Below, piece after piece: positions 24,080 through 32,950 of a DNA stretch of 64,000 nt; position 1 is the stretch's first letter; each line of letters begins with the position of its first letter. The stretch is taken from the NCBI RefSeq assembly GCF_042646605.1, contig NZ_JBHRUG010000019.1, forward strand, positions 124,001 to 188,000. The letters run 5' to 3'. Origin of the DNA: Litchfieldella rifensis. GTDB lineage: Bacteria; Pseudomonadota; Gammaproteobacteria; Pseudomonadales; Halomonadaceae. The notes below the pieces were generated by a model. It saw nothing but the letters and a program-made list of their open reading frames with translations, was not told the DNA's origin and made no database searches. The position numbers and the translations under genes are program-made.

Positions 24080-26419
24080 TCAACTCAACTGGTTACCCAC
24101 AGGGAGACGCCGGATGCGTTTTCCTGTTGCGGCGTGGATGGCGTTGCAAAGTGCCGGAGCGACTGGCGGAAGCCCAGGCTCCCCCACCCCGCCGGGTGCG
24201 ATGTCCGGGTTGTCGTTGATCAGGTGTACCCGTATCGCTCGGGGCGCATGACGCATGCGGGCAAACTCATACTGGTGAAAGTTATCCTGCTGGACGCGGC
24301 CTTCCGCCAAGGTGATTTCACTCTGTAGCGCAATACCAATCCCCATCACGCAAGCCCCCTCCATTTGGGAACGTATACGCTCAGGGTTAACCTGCGGTCC
24401 GCAGTCGAAGGCGATATCCGCGCTATGGATGATCAGGCTGCTGTCATCCTGTACCTCAACGTCAAACACCACGGCCGCGTACGAGGCGAAACTATGGTGG
24501 ACAGCCAGGCCCATGCCTCGTCCTGCCGGCCGTTGCTTGCCCCAGCCGGCTTCAGCCGTTGCTTTCTCGACAACACCGCGCAGGCGGCCGACATCGATCG
24601 GGTAGAGATCGGGATTTTCCCCATAATTCCAGTCGTCGCCAACGGCTTGGGGATTGATCTCGCGAGCCGGCCCCAACAGTTCCAGCAGGTAATCCCTGTG
24701 ATCTCGTCCCGCTGCTTCCGCCATCTCCGCCACGAAGCTTTGAATGGCAAAGGCGTGCGACAGATTGTAGACGGCCCGGAACCAGCCAATGCGCACGTGG
24801 GCGGATGCGGGCGGATTCTCAAGCTGAATCGCCGGAATATTGAACGGAAGGGTATTGAACCCCATGCCCAGCTCGAAATTGCCTTTATGCCTGGGGTCCT
24901 CGGCAAACAGTGAGCCGATACTTGGCGACAGGGTTCTGTGTCGCCAGCCCAGGGCCTTGCCGTCGGCGTCGAGGCCCGCCTCCAGGCGGTCAACGGAGAG
25001 GGCATGGAAATAGGCGTGGTGCAGGTCATCCTCGCGGGTCCATTGCACACGAACCGCGCGGCCCTTATAGGCTTTTGCCAGTTCCGCCGCCTCAACCACG
25101 AAATCCGGTTTGGATTTGCGGCCGAAACCGCCACCAAGCAGGGTGACGTTCACCGTCACCGCATCGGGTTCCAGTCCCAGACGTTGGGCAACGCCGTCGC
25201 GAGCCGCCTGCGGATTCTGCAGCGGCGCCCAGACTTCCGCACGCCCATCGGACATCCGGGCGATGGCAACGGGCGGTTCCATAGGGGCCTGTGCCATATG
25301 CGGCATGTAATAGCTTGCCTGGACCCTGGTCTCGGCATTGCCCAGGGCCGATTCGATATCCCCCTCGGAGCGAATGACTTGCCCGGGCGATTCGGCACGC
25401 TGCATCAGTTCTTCGGTGAAGGCCCTGGTGTCGTAGCTGGCATTGTCGCCGGCGGGGCCATTGTCCCACTCGATCTTGAGCGCGTTGCGTCCCTGGATGG
25501 CTGCCCAGGTATTTTCGGCCAGTACTGCGACGCCCCCCAACGGCTCGAACCCGCCGGGTTGGCGAGTGCCATCGATTTGCCGTACATCGACAACACCGGG
25601 CACTTTCCTGGCCTCGGCCTGGTCTACGCTCGCGACTTCAGCACCGTACACGGGTGGCCGGGCGATGACGGCGTACAACATGTCGTCGAATCCAACGTCC
25701 GCACCGTACACTGCCTGGCCGGTCACGATATCCTGACTATCGATCGCCAACGGGCGCTGTACCTTGTCGCCAGTTACATTCCGGTGAGGCCCGGTTTCCT
25801 TGCCCAGATACCGCCAGGCTTCCCTCGGCTTCAGCCTGAGCGTTGAGCGCTCAGGCACTGGCAGCTCCCGGGCAGTCCGCGCGAGCTCGCCAAACGCAAG
25901 TTCCCGACCAGTGGGCTCATGCACCACGACGTGCACCCCGGCCTGGCACTCATCCACGGGCACAGCCCAGCGCTGGGCCGCGGCCTGTTCCAGCATGGTC
26001 CGCGCTGCCGCTGCTGCACGGCGCATGGGATCGAACCAGTGACGCATGCTGCGTGAGCCGTCGGTATTCTGATTCCCGTATTTGTCGTGGTTGCCCGGCG
26101 CCTGCTCAACACGAACCCGTTGCCAATCCGCGCCCAGCTCATCGGCCGCCACCATCACGAGACTGGTACGAATGCCCTGCCCCATCTCGGCTCGATGGTT
26201 GACGATGGTGACCGTGCCATCCTCGTCGATTCGGATGAACACGTTCGGATCGTCCACCCAGCCACCGGGCATGGCGTCGGCGCCGTATGGTTTTTCCTGT
26301 TGCGCCAACGCCAGGTCCCATTTGGCCGCGAGGACCAGAGCACTGCCGGCGGCCAATCCCTTCAGGAAGCTGCGGCGGCTGACGTTCTCCAGAATCAGAT
26401 TGTCGGAAGACCGGTTCAT
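24080..26419 (-). CDS. Molybdopterin-binding subunit of a Tat-exported aldehyde/isoquinoline 1-oxidoreductase-type enzyme
   Basis: 779 residues from the ATG at 26419, which overlaps the small-subunit stop (ATGA). A Tat signal (VSRRSFLKGLAAGSALVLAA, about 12-31) precedes the large-subunit fold of the xanthine dehydrogenase family, of the IorB type with duplicated N-terminal modules. GGGFGRKSKPD is the Mo-cofactor loop, and GVGEPGLPPVAPAL near the C-terminus holds the catalytic Glu. With IorA it forms a two-subunit enzyme lacking an FAD subunit; electrons usually go to a cytochrome c. The substrate is unknown. Confidence 0.85.
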   Translation of the reverse strand: MNRSSDNLILENVSRRSFLKGLAAGSALVLAAKWDLALAQQEKPYGADAMPGGWVDDPNVFIRIDEDGTVTIVNHRAEMGQGIRTSLVMVAADELGADWQRVRVEQAPGNHDKYGNQNTDGSRSMRHWFDPMRRAAAAARTMLEQAAAQRWAVPVDECQAGVHVVVHEPTGRELAFGELARTARELPVPERSTLRLKPREAWRYLGKETGPHRNVTGDKVQRPLAIDSQDIVTGQAVYGADVGFDDMLYAVIARPPVYGAEVASVDQAEARKVPGVVDVRQIDGTRQPGGFEPLGGVAVLAENTWAAIQGRNALKIEWDNGPAGDNASYDTRAFTEELMQRAESPGQVIRSEGDIESALGNAETRVQASYYMPHMAQAPMEPPVAIARMSDGRAEVWAPLQNPQAARDGVAQRLGLEPDAVTVNVTLLGGGFGRKSKPDFVVEAAELAKAYKGRAVRVQWTREDDLHHAYFHALSVDRLEAGLDADGKALGWRHRTLSPSIGSLFAEDPRHKGNFELGMGFNTLPFNIPAIQLENPPASAHVRIGWFRAVYNLSHAFAIQSFVAEMAEAAGRDHRDYLLELLGPAREINPQAVGDDWNYGENPDLYPIDVGRLRGVVEKATAEAGWGKQRPAGRGMGLAVHHSFASYAAVVFDVEVQDDSSLIIHSADIAFDCGPQVNPERIRSQMEGACVMGIGIALQSEITLAEGRVQQDNFHQYEFARMRHAPRAIRVHLINDNPDIAPGGVGEPGLPPVAPALCNAIHAATGKRIRRLPVGNQLS

Positions 26420-26883
26420 GCCTGCTGCTCCCCTGCTTCCGCTGCGCGATGAATAGCCTGGCGAATCCGAGTGTAAGTGCCGCAACGGCAAAGGTTGCCG
26501 CTCATGGCATCGTCAATCTGTTGATCACTAGGATTGGCATTCTGCTTGAGAAGGCCGGTAGCGTTCATGATCTGTCCACCCTGACAGTAACCGCACTGCG
26601 CAACGCCCAAATCCAGCCAGGCCTCTTGCACCCGCCGGCCTATCGGATCCGTTTCCATCGCTTCGATGGTTGTCACGGACCTGCCTTCGACGCGCGACAC
26701 GGGGGTTACGCAGGAGCGTGTAGCCTGACCATCAACATGCACGGTACAAGCGCCACACAGGGACATGCCACAGCCAAACTTGGTACCGGTAAGCTTTACG
26801 ATGTCTCTCAATGCCCACAACAGGGGCATGTCGTCTGGCACGTCCAGCTTGTGTTCCTCGCCGTTGATGGTAAGGGTCACCAT
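26416..26883 (-). CDS. (2Fe-2S) subunit of the IorAB-type oxidoreductase
   Basis: 155 residues from the ATG at 26883 (MVTLTINGEEHKLD, GGGAGAG upstream). It binds two [2Fe-2S] clusters: the plant-type set FGCGMSLCGACTVHVDGQATRSC (about 37-60) and the helical set QCGYCQGGQIM...NLCRCGTY (about 96-134). It has no signal peptide and is presumably exported with the Tat-bearing large subunit. It is first in the two-gene unit. A LysR-type box lies 118 bp upstream. Confidence 0.9.
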   Translation of the reverse strand: MVTLTINGEEHKLDVPDDMPLLWALRDIVKLTGTKFGCGMSLCGACTVHVDGQATRSCVTPVSRVEGRSVTTIEAMETDPIGRRVQEAWLDLGVAQCGYCQGGQIMNATGLLKQNANPSDQQIDDAMSGNLCRCGTYTRIRQAIHRAAEAGEQQA

Positions 26884-27000
26884 TGGTTCTCTCCCGTTAT
26901 AGTCGCCTCGCGCCAGGTTTTCTCGGCAAAACACGTTCAAATCCCGTCAGAGTCTAGTTTGCGCATCAAGCAAATCCATACCCTGGAACGGCATGGACCT

Positions 27001-27015
27001 ATGCACCGAATTCAT
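27001..27015. promoter_or_regulatory. LysR-type box, copy b
   Basis: ATGCACCGAATTCAT lies between the LysR gene stop (27048) and the iorA start (26883), in the position of a promoter-proximal operator for the iorAB unit. Confidence 0.6.
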
Positions 27016-27047
27016 CGATCGGCGAACGAACCGAAGGCACACCCCCG

Positions 27048-27941
27048 TCAGTCCCGGTAACGCAACCGGTCAATGACCAAGCGGAAGGCAGAACTGATCT
27101 GACGACGACCCGAGTAACACAAATGGTACCCGTCGAAGGGCGGGCACCAGTCGGCAAGCACCCGGCGCAGCTTGCCATCCTCGATGTCGTCGATGACCTC
27201 GGACTCGGTCACAAAGGCAATTCCATGCCCTTCCTTGGCCGCATCAATGCACAGATCGCTCTCACTGAAGATCAGCGGCCCGGAAACCTTCTTGACGATG
27301 GCCTCTCCCTCTTTCTCAAACTCCCAGTCATACGCTGGCGCATGCGAGCTAAAGCGCAGTGAAAGACAGGCATGGTCATCCAGGTCGGAAGGGTGTTTTG
27401 GAACGCCGTGCTTTCGGAAATACTCTGGCGCTGCTACGGCAACCATTCGAATCAGTGGACCAATTTTCACCGCGATCATGTCGGGACTGACGAATTCACG
27501 GAGCCGCACGCCGGCATCAAATCGATCCTCGGCCAAATCTGTCAGCCGGCTTTCCAGATTCAATTCGATCTGAATTTCCGGATAGTCACGCACGATCTGG
27601 GAGATTTTAGGCCACAAAACCGCACGGGCGGCAGCCTTGCTCGCCGTCAGCCGCACCAGGCCCCGGGGTGCATCACCCAGCATGCGAATTTCCTCGATGC
27701 GGGCATTGATCTGCCCAAAGCTGGGGCGTAACGCATCCAGCAGCTTCTCACCAGCATCGGTGGTGGATACTCGCCTTGATGTTCGGTTCAACAACTTGAG
27801 CCCTATGGATTCCTCCAGTCGCCGAACCGTGTGACTGACAGCGGATTGGGATAACCCCAAACGTACGGATGCCCGTGTAAAACTGCGTTCCTCCGCGACC
27901 GCCATGAACACCACTAGATCGCCTAGTTCCTCCCGCATCAT
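27048..27941 (-). CDS. LysR-family transcriptional regulator
   Basis: 297 residues. The N-terminal winged helix-turn-helix is LVVFMAVAEERSFTRASVRLGLSQSAVSHTVRRLEESIGLKLLNRTSRRVSTTDAG, followed by a substrate-binding domain of the type seen in CrgA-like regulators (RLTASKAAARAVLWPKISQI, DLAEDRFDAGVRL). The inducer is unknown. It is divergent from an MFS exporter gene, and copy c of a shared box lies in the 167-bp divergent region, so it probably controls itself, the exporter, iorAB and the cyclophilin-hydrolase pair. Confidence 0.88.
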   Translation of the reverse strand: MMREELGDLVVFMAVAEERSFTRASVRLGLSQSAVSHTVRRLEESIGLKLLNRTSRRVSTTDAGEKLLDALRPSFGQINARIEEIRMLGDAPRGLVRLTASKAAARAVLWPKISQIVRDYPEIQIELNLESRLTDLAEDRFDAGVRLREFVSPDMIAVKIGPLIRMVAVAAPEYFRKHGVPKHPSDLDDHACLSLRFSSHAPAYDWEFEKEGEAIVKKVSGPLIFSESDLCIDAAKEGHGIAFVTESEVIDDIEDGKLRRVLADWCPPFDGYHLCYSGRRQISSAFRLVIDRLRYRD

Positions 27942-28006
27942 TCATGACCTCTGTAGCATGTTCTTTCAGTTTACCCCGCCCAAGAAGGGGGTTTAGCACT
28001 TTATCC

Positions 28007-28021
28007 ATGCGCAGAATTCAT
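28007..28021. promoter_or_regulatory. LysR-type box, copy c
   Basis: ATGCGCAGAATTCAT lies in the divergent lysR/MFS region, 66 bp from the lysR start and 88 bp from the MFS start. GGGGGTTTAG precedes it, as it does copy a, at a slightly different spacing. Confidence 0.6.
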
Positions 28022-28108
28022 TGTTTCTATGAGTCGAACATGATTGTTGCAGGCGCGCGCCTGGACTTAAGCTTGCCGTCCTCGTGCCAACCGCCCAGAG
28101 AGGGGACT

Positions 28109-29338
28109 ATGACCAGCAAGAATTCGACAATGGATATCCCGCAGCAAGCTGGCGCCTGGGGGGCGGTGTTTTCCATGTCCCTGTGTGTCGCCATGTTGAT
28201 TGCCTCCGAATTCATGCCGGTAAGCCTGTTGACCCCCATCGCCGACAGCCTTGGCGCTACCGAAGGCCAGACAGGCCAGGCAATTTCCATCAGTGGTTTT
28301 TTCGCGGTGACCGCGAGCCTCCTAATGACAACTCTGGCGGGACGCATTGATCGCAAATGGGCACTGGTCACCATGACGGGGTTGATGCTGCTCTCGCTGG
28401 GTCTCATTGCAGCAGCCCCCACCTTCATCGTGCTGATGCTGGCTCGCGCGCTGCTGGGAATCTGTATAGGAGGATTCTGGGCTCTCGGGACGGCGGTGAT
28501 TATGAGGCTGGTGCCCAAAGAGAGCGTATCCAGAGCCCTCGCCGTCATGTATACGGGGCAGGCCGTGGCGGCAGCGTTTGCCGCTCCGATTGGCAGTTAC
28601 CTCGGCGGGATAATCGGCTGGCGAGGTGTCTTCTGGATTCTGGTTCCGATCGTGGCACTGAACCTCGTGTGGCAATTGCTGGTCCTGCCATCATTGCCGG
28701 CAGATGATCGGCAATCGTTTCGCTCACTTCTTGCGGTGTTAAAGCGCCCCTATTTTGCCCGGGGAATCACCGCTGTGATTTTAACCTTCGCCGGTGCCTT
28801 CTCGATGTTCGCCTACCTGCGCCCCTTCCTCGAAACGGTCACCGGTGCCGATGTGGTGACACTGTCCCAGCTCTTTCTCGTACTCGGCTGTAGCGGCTTT
28901 ATCGGTACGTGGGCCGGTGGCAGGTATGCCAATGACCACGTCATTCGGTTGCTACAAATGGTGCCGCTGACAATGGCGGTGGTGACGCTCGGCCTCATCG
29001 GGTTCGGACAATTGGTAGTTACGACAGCGGCGCTGCTGGCCATTTGGGGCATCATGAATACCGCCATGTCGATCGGCTGGATGGCCTGGCTTTCCCAGAA
29101 TGTGGGCGACGCGCCCGAAGCGGCTGGCAGTCTGATCGTTGCTGCCATACAGGCTTCCATTCTGCTCGGCGCAGCGCTCGGTGGTGCGCTGCTTGATCAT
29201 ATCGGAGTCGACGCGGCCTTTATGGGAAGTGCGGTGTTATCCGGCATAGCGGTCTTGCTGGTTGGATCTGGCAACCGGCTTCTCAAGGACACCTCATCCA
29301 GAAAGTGCTGCATCATCAGACACCGACTGATGCCATGA
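28109..29338 (+). CDS. MFS exporter, DHA1 (NepI/AraJ-like)
   Basis: 409 residues from the ATG preceded by GAGGGGACT; the longer open frame is upstream noise. About twelve membrane helices. The family blocks ASEFMPVSLLTPIADSLGATEGQTGQAISISGFFAVTASL and RALLGICIGGFWALGTAVIMRLVP are typical of purine-nucleoside/sugar efflux-type DHA1 proteins. GSYLGGIIGWRGVFW is motif C. The substrate is unknown. Its divergence from the LysR gene with a shared box suggests export of a toxic substrate or product of the IorAB enzyme. Confidence 0.82.
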   Translation: MTSKNSTMDIPQQAGAWGAVFSMSLCVAMLIASEFMPVSLLTPIADSLGATEGQTGQAISISGFFAVTASLLMTTLAGRIDRKWALVTMTGLMLLSLGLIAAAPTFIVLMLARALLGICIGGFWALGTAVIMRLVPKESVSRALAVMYTGQAVAAAFAAPIGSYLGGIIGWRGVFWILVPIVALNLVWQLLVLPSLPADDRQSFRSLLAVLKRPYFARGITAVILTFAGAFSMFAYLRPFLETVTGADVVTLSQLFLVLGCSGFIGTWAGGRYANDHVIRLLQMVPLTMAVVTLGLIGFGQLVVTTAALLAIWGIMNTAMSIGWMAWLSQNVGDAPEAAGSLIVAAIQASILLGAALGGALLDHIGVDAAFMGSAVLSGIAVLLVGSGNRLLKDTSSRKCCIIRHRLMP

Positions 29339-29427
29339 AGCAGTGGCAGAGGATGCAGCCAGAGCTATTTCACAAACGAGTCATTAATTATCCTGGGTCA
29401 AACAACTACCTCGAGCACCGCAGAACA

Positions 29428-30291
29428 TCACTCGATGTTTTGGATCTGCTCGCGCATCTGCTCGATCAGCACCTTGAGCTCCACTGCGCAGCGGGTGGAC
29501 TCGGCAACCACGGCCTTGGACGACAGGGTATTGGCCTCGCGGTTGAGTTCCTGCATCAGGAAGTCGAGCCGCCGGCCGACCGGGCCTTTCTGCTTGAGCT
29601 GACGCTCTACCTCGGTGACGTGGGTTTCCAGGCGGTCGAGCTCCTCGTCGACGTCGGCCTTCTGCGCCAATAGCGTGAGTTCGGCTTCCAGGCGTTGGGG
29701 GTCGAGCTCGGCGCGTACCACCTCGAGGCGATCGAGGAGCTGGGCGCGTTGGCGCTCGAGGATTCCCGGCAGTTGGGCGCGCACGGCGGCGACCTGCTCG
29801 CGCACCCCGTTCAGGCGACTTTGGATCAAGGCCGCGAGTTGTTCGCCCTCGCGGGCGCGGCCGGCGACCAGGTCGTCCAGGGCGGCGTCGAAGAGCTCCA
29901 GCGCGGCGGCCTTGACGGCCTCCAGGTCGAGACCCTGGGCGTAGAGAATGCCCGGGTGTTCGAGCATTGACAGGGCGTCGGGCATCGCCACACCGGGCAG
30001 TTCGCTGCGCACCTCCACCACGGCGCGGGCCAGCTCGGCGAGTCGTTCGCGGTTGACCGCCAGGTTCTCGCCGACAGCGGAGGGCTCGAAGCGCAGGGTG
30101 CACTCCACCTTGCCGCGTGCCAGGCGGCCGCGCAAGGCGTCGCGATAGGCGGGTTCCAGGTCGCGCAGCGTCTCGGGCAGGCGGAAATGCAGGTCGAGAT
30201 AGCGCTGATTCACCGAGCGCAGCTCGAGGTGCAGGCTGCCCCAGTCGGCTTCCCGGCTATGGCGGGCGAAAGCGGTCATGCTGTGAACCAT
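29428..30291 (-). CDS. yicC: YicC family endoribonuclease
   Basis: 287 residues. The N-terminal MVHSMTAFARHS and C-terminal GRRLDFLMQELNREANTLSSKA blocks define the YicC/YloC family, for which RNase activity has been reported. A long helical middle section (about 130-230) is rich in Glu/Arg/Leu and may be coiled. In related bacteria yicC is next to gmk; here about 14.9 kb of accessory DNA separates them. It is divergent from rph. Confidence 0.92.
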   Translation of the reverse strand: MVHSMTAFARHSREADWGSLHLELRSVNQRYLDLHFRLPETLRDLEPAYRDALRGRLARGKVECTLRFEPSAVGENLAVNRERLAELARAVVEVRSELPGVAMPDALSMLEHPGILYAQGLDLEAVKAAALELFDAALDDLVAGRAREGEQLAALIQSRLNGVREQVAAVRAQLPGILERQRAQLLDRLEVVRAELDPQRLEAELTLLAQKADVDEELDRLETHVTEVERQLKQKGPVGRRLDFLMQELNREANTLSSKAVVAESTRCAVELKVLIEQMREQIQNIE

Positions 30292-30412
30292 GCTGACTCC
30301 TGGTACGCAGTGGCTTGGCCATGAAGTATCGAGAACTCAATAGTGTAACCGATTCCCTCGCCCAAGCGTGTAGAATGGCGCTCCATGCCGGACGATTCGC
30401 TCCGGCGAACGT

Positions 30413-30574
30413 TAGGGTTTGTACGAAAAGTCGCCGAGCGATGGCCAGACAAGGCAAAAATTAGCGAAAAAGCAGAGTTTACGTGGGTGTAAATGAGCAC
30501 TTTGATCGGACTCGCGCACGAGCTGATTTTTAACGCCGTATGGTCGAGCGCAGGCAGTTTTCGGACAAAGCCTA
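30413..30574. repeat. Interspersed palindromic repeat A, copy 1 (MITE-like)
   Basis: 162 bp between divergent yicC and rph. The ends are 19-bp inverted repeats (30413-30431 with 30556-30574) with a few mismatches, and the interior is a long imperfect palindrome. The centre is AGAG-TTTAC-GTGGGT-GTAAA-TGAG (30474-30497). A second copy lies at 41332-41474 with the same central bases. It occupies half of the 318-bp gene-free gap before rph; the rest should hold the two promoters. Confidence 0.85.
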
Positions 30575-30609
30575 GTCAACCGAATGCAAGAGAGTCATTG
30601 AGAACGCCT

Positions 30610-31332
30610 ATGCGCCCCAGTGGACGACAGCCCGACCAACCCCGCGAGATCACCCTGACCCGTGACTACACCCGCCATGCCGAAGGCTCGGTACTGGTCG
30701 AGTTCGGCGACACCAAGGTGCTGTGCAACGCCAGCGTCGAGGCCGGGGTGCCGCGCTGGTTGCGCGGCAAGAACCAGGGCTGGGTCACGGCCGAATACGG
30801 CATGCTGCCGCGCGCCACCCACACCCGTGGCGGCCGCGAGGCGGCCCGCGGCAAGCAGGGCGGCCGCACCCTGGAGATCCAGCGCCTGATCGGCCGTTCG
30901 CTGCGCGCGGCGGTCAATCTGAAGCGCCTCGGCGAATTCACCATCACCGTCGACTGTGACGTGATCCAGGCCGACGGCGGCACCCGCACCGCCTCGATCA
31001 CCGGCGGCTGCGTGGCGCTGGTCGACGCCATCCGTTACCTGCAACGCAAGAAGCTGATCCAGCAGGATCCCTTCAAGCAGCTGGTCAGCTCGGTGTCGGT
31101 GGGGATCTTCCGCGGTACGCCGGTGGTCGATCTCGACTATCCCGAGGACAGCGGCGCCGATACCGACATGAACGTGGTGATGACCGAGGGCGGCGGCCTG
31201 ATCGAGGTCCAGGGCACCGCCGAGGCGGGAGAATTCACCCGGGCCGAGCTCGACGCCATGCTCGATCTGGCGGAGAACGCCGGGCGGGGGCTGTTCGAGC
31301 ACCAACGCGAGGCCTTGGGCATTCGCGGCTAG
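30610..31332 (+). CDS. rph: Ribonuclease PH
   Basis: 240 residues from the ATG at 30610 (MRPSGRQPDQPREITLTRDYTRHAEGSVLVEFGDT). It is a phosphorolytic 3'-5' exoribonuclease trimming tRNA 3' ends. RGKNQGWVTAEYGMLPRATHTR, RQ-type GGRTLEIQRLIGRSLRA, CDVIQADGGTRTASITGG and DLDYPEDSGADTDMN are conserved blocks including the phosphate-binding and Mg-binding Asp residues. The longer frame starts inside repeat A1 and is not used. Confidence 0.96.
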   Translation: MRPSGRQPDQPREITLTRDYTRHAEGSVLVEFGDTKVLCNASVEAGVPRWLRGKNQGWVTAEYGMLPRATHTRGGREAARGKQGGRTLEIQRLIGRSLRAAVNLKRLGEFTITVDCDVIQADGGTRTASITGGCVALVDAIRYLQRKKLIQQDPFKQLVSSVSVGIFRGTPVVDLDYPEDSGADTDMNVVMTEGGGLIEVQGTAEAGEFTRAELDAMLDLAENAGRGLFEHQREALGIRG

Positions 31333-31400
31333 GCCGTCTCGCCAACGCATGACGCCGGCCACGGGGCCGGCGTCATGGGGACGGGGAACGGCGAGGGCGC

Positions 31401-32168
31401 TTAGAGGGTGAGATCGTATTCGACGATCAGCGGGGCGAATTCCGAGAAGGTCGCGTCGTAGTCGATCCAGGCGTCGACCACATGGCGGCGGAAGTTGGGG
31501 CCCACCACCTGGTAGTCGAGTCGCCAGCCCTCCTGGCGCGATCGCGGCTGATCCTGGTCCAGCGCCGGCCACCAGGTGTACTCACCGGCATCGCGATTGA
31601 TCTCGCGGAAGGTGTCGATGAAGCCGGTGGGGCCGAATACCTGATCCATCCAGGCGCGCTCTTCCGGCTTGAAGCCCGGCGTGGTCTGGTTATCCGCCCA
31701 GTTGGCCAGGTCGATGGTCTTGTGGGCGACATGCCAGGTGCCGCAGATGATGTACTCGCGGCGCTTCCTGGCCATCTTCGACAGGTATTCCTGATACTGG
31801 GCCATGAAGGCCTGCTTGGCGGCGGGGTCGCTGCCGTCGGGCATCAGGAAGCTGGCGATGCTGAAGCGCTCGTAATCGGCCTGCAGGAAGCGTCCTTCAT
31901 GGTCGCACTGCTCGAAACCCAGGCCATACATGATAGCCTTGGGGATCTTGCGGCAGTACAGCCCCACACCGGAGAAACCGTCCTGTTCGGCGTCGAGGAA
32001 ATAGCCCTCGTAGCCTTCCGGGTAGAGGATGCTGTCATCCAGTTCGAAGCTCTTGGCCTTGAGGTTCTGCACACAGACGACGTCGGCGTCCTGATTGCCT
32101 AACCAGTCGAGAAAACCTCGACCAACCGCTTCGCGGATGCCGTTGACATTGATGCTGGCGATTTTCAT
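31401..32168 (-). CDS. crc: Catabolite repression control protein Crc (degenerate EEP fold)
   Basis: 255 residues of the exonuclease III/EEP fold, but the nuclease residues are replaced: the metal Glu in the LQETK position is Asn35 (VQNLKAK), the GD-x-N motif reads GTWHVAH, and the C-terminal SDH motif reads SEFAPLIVEYD. Overall it matches Pseudomonas Crc (NVNGI, RKRREYI, PGF..ERAW.D.VFG, WR.DYQV). The rph-crc-pyrE order also fits. Crc acts with Hfq to block translation of catabolic mRNAs carrying AANAANAA motifs. Automatic annotation may call it exodeoxyribonuclease III. Confidence 0.85.
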   Translation of the reverse strand: MKIASINVNGIREAVGRGFLDWLGNQDADVVCVQNLKAKSFELDDSILYPEGYEGYFLDAEQDGFSGVGLYCRKIPKAIMYGLGFEQCDHEGRFLQADYERFSIASFLMPDGSDPAAKQAFMAQYQEYLSKMARKRREYIICGTWHVAHKTIDLANWADNQTTPGFKPEERAWMDQVFGPTGFIDTFREINRDAGEYTWWPALDQDQPRSRQEGWRLDYQVVGPNFRRHVVDAWIDYDATFSEFAPLIVEYDLTL

Positions 32169-32287
32169 TACGTGGTCCCTTTTCCGTCGCGCGTGTATGA
32201 TACCCGACGTTTCGACGTTTTGGTAAATGGCCTGAGCTTATAATCATGATAGGGAGACTTGTGGTGGACAGTCGTGGGGCGGACAGC

Positions 32288-32941
32288 ATGCAGCCATACC
32301 AACGCGAGTTCATCGAATTCGCCATCGACCAAGGGGTACTGCGTTTCGGCGAGTTCACCCTCAAGTCCGGTCGGATCAGCCCCTACTTCTTCAACGCCGG
32401 CCTGTTCAAGAGCGGCGCCGCGCTGGCCCGGCTCGGGCGCTGTTATGCCCAGGCCATCGTGGCCAGCGGCCTGGCTGCCGACGTGCTGTTCGGCCCGGCC
32501 TACAAGGGCATTCCGCTGGCCGCCAGCACCGCCGTGGCGCTGGCCGAACATCACGGCCGCGACCTGCCCTTCGCCTTCAATCGCAAGGAAGTCAAGGATC
32601 ACGGCGAGGGCGGCAATATCGTCGGTGCCGACCTGGCCGGTCGCATCCTGATCATCGACGACGTGATCACCGCCGGCACGGCCATCCGCGAGGTCATGGG
32701 CCTGATCGAGGCCGCCGGCGCCGAGGCCGCCGGGGTGGTGATCGCGCTCGACCGTCAGGAGCGCGGCAACGGCGAGCTGAGTGCCATCCAGGAAGTCGAG
32801 CATCGCTATGGCATTCCGGTGGTCAGCATCGTCACGCTGGACATGCTCCTAGCCTACCTCGAAGAACAGGCCGGCGACGACATGCGGCGTCATGCCGCAG
32901 CCATCCGCGACTATCGGTCGCGCCATGGCGTCACGCGCTGA
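32288..32941 (+). CDS. pyrE: Orotate phosphoribosyltransferase
   Basis: 217 residues starting MQPYQREFIEFAIDQGVLRFGEFTLKSGR, the E. coli-like N-terminus; in-frame GTG codons upstream (32261, 32264) have a better Shine-Dalgarno but would add non-homologous residues. The PRPP-binding motif is RILIIDDVITAGTAIRE, and the flexible loop is FNRKEVKDHGEGG. It forms OMP in pyrimidine synthesis. It is divergent from crc and followed after 9 bp by trmL. Confidence 0.95.
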   Translation: MQPYQREFIEFAIDQGVLRFGEFTLKSGRISPYFFNAGLFKSGAALARLGRCYAQAIVASGLAADVLFGPAYKGIPLAASTAVALAEHHGRDLPFAFNRKEVKDHGEGGNIVGADLAGRILIIDDVITAGTAIREVMGLIEAAGAEAAGVVIALDRQERGNGELSAIQEVEHRYGIPVVSIVTLDMLLAYLEEQAGDDMRRHAAAIRDYRSRHGVTR

Positions 32942-32950
32942 GCGTCGGCC

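Noticed and set aside
31401..32168. Annotation as active exodeoxyribonuclease III
   Set aside because: Catalytic Glu, Asp/Asn and Asp-His positions are replaced and the gene order matches crc.
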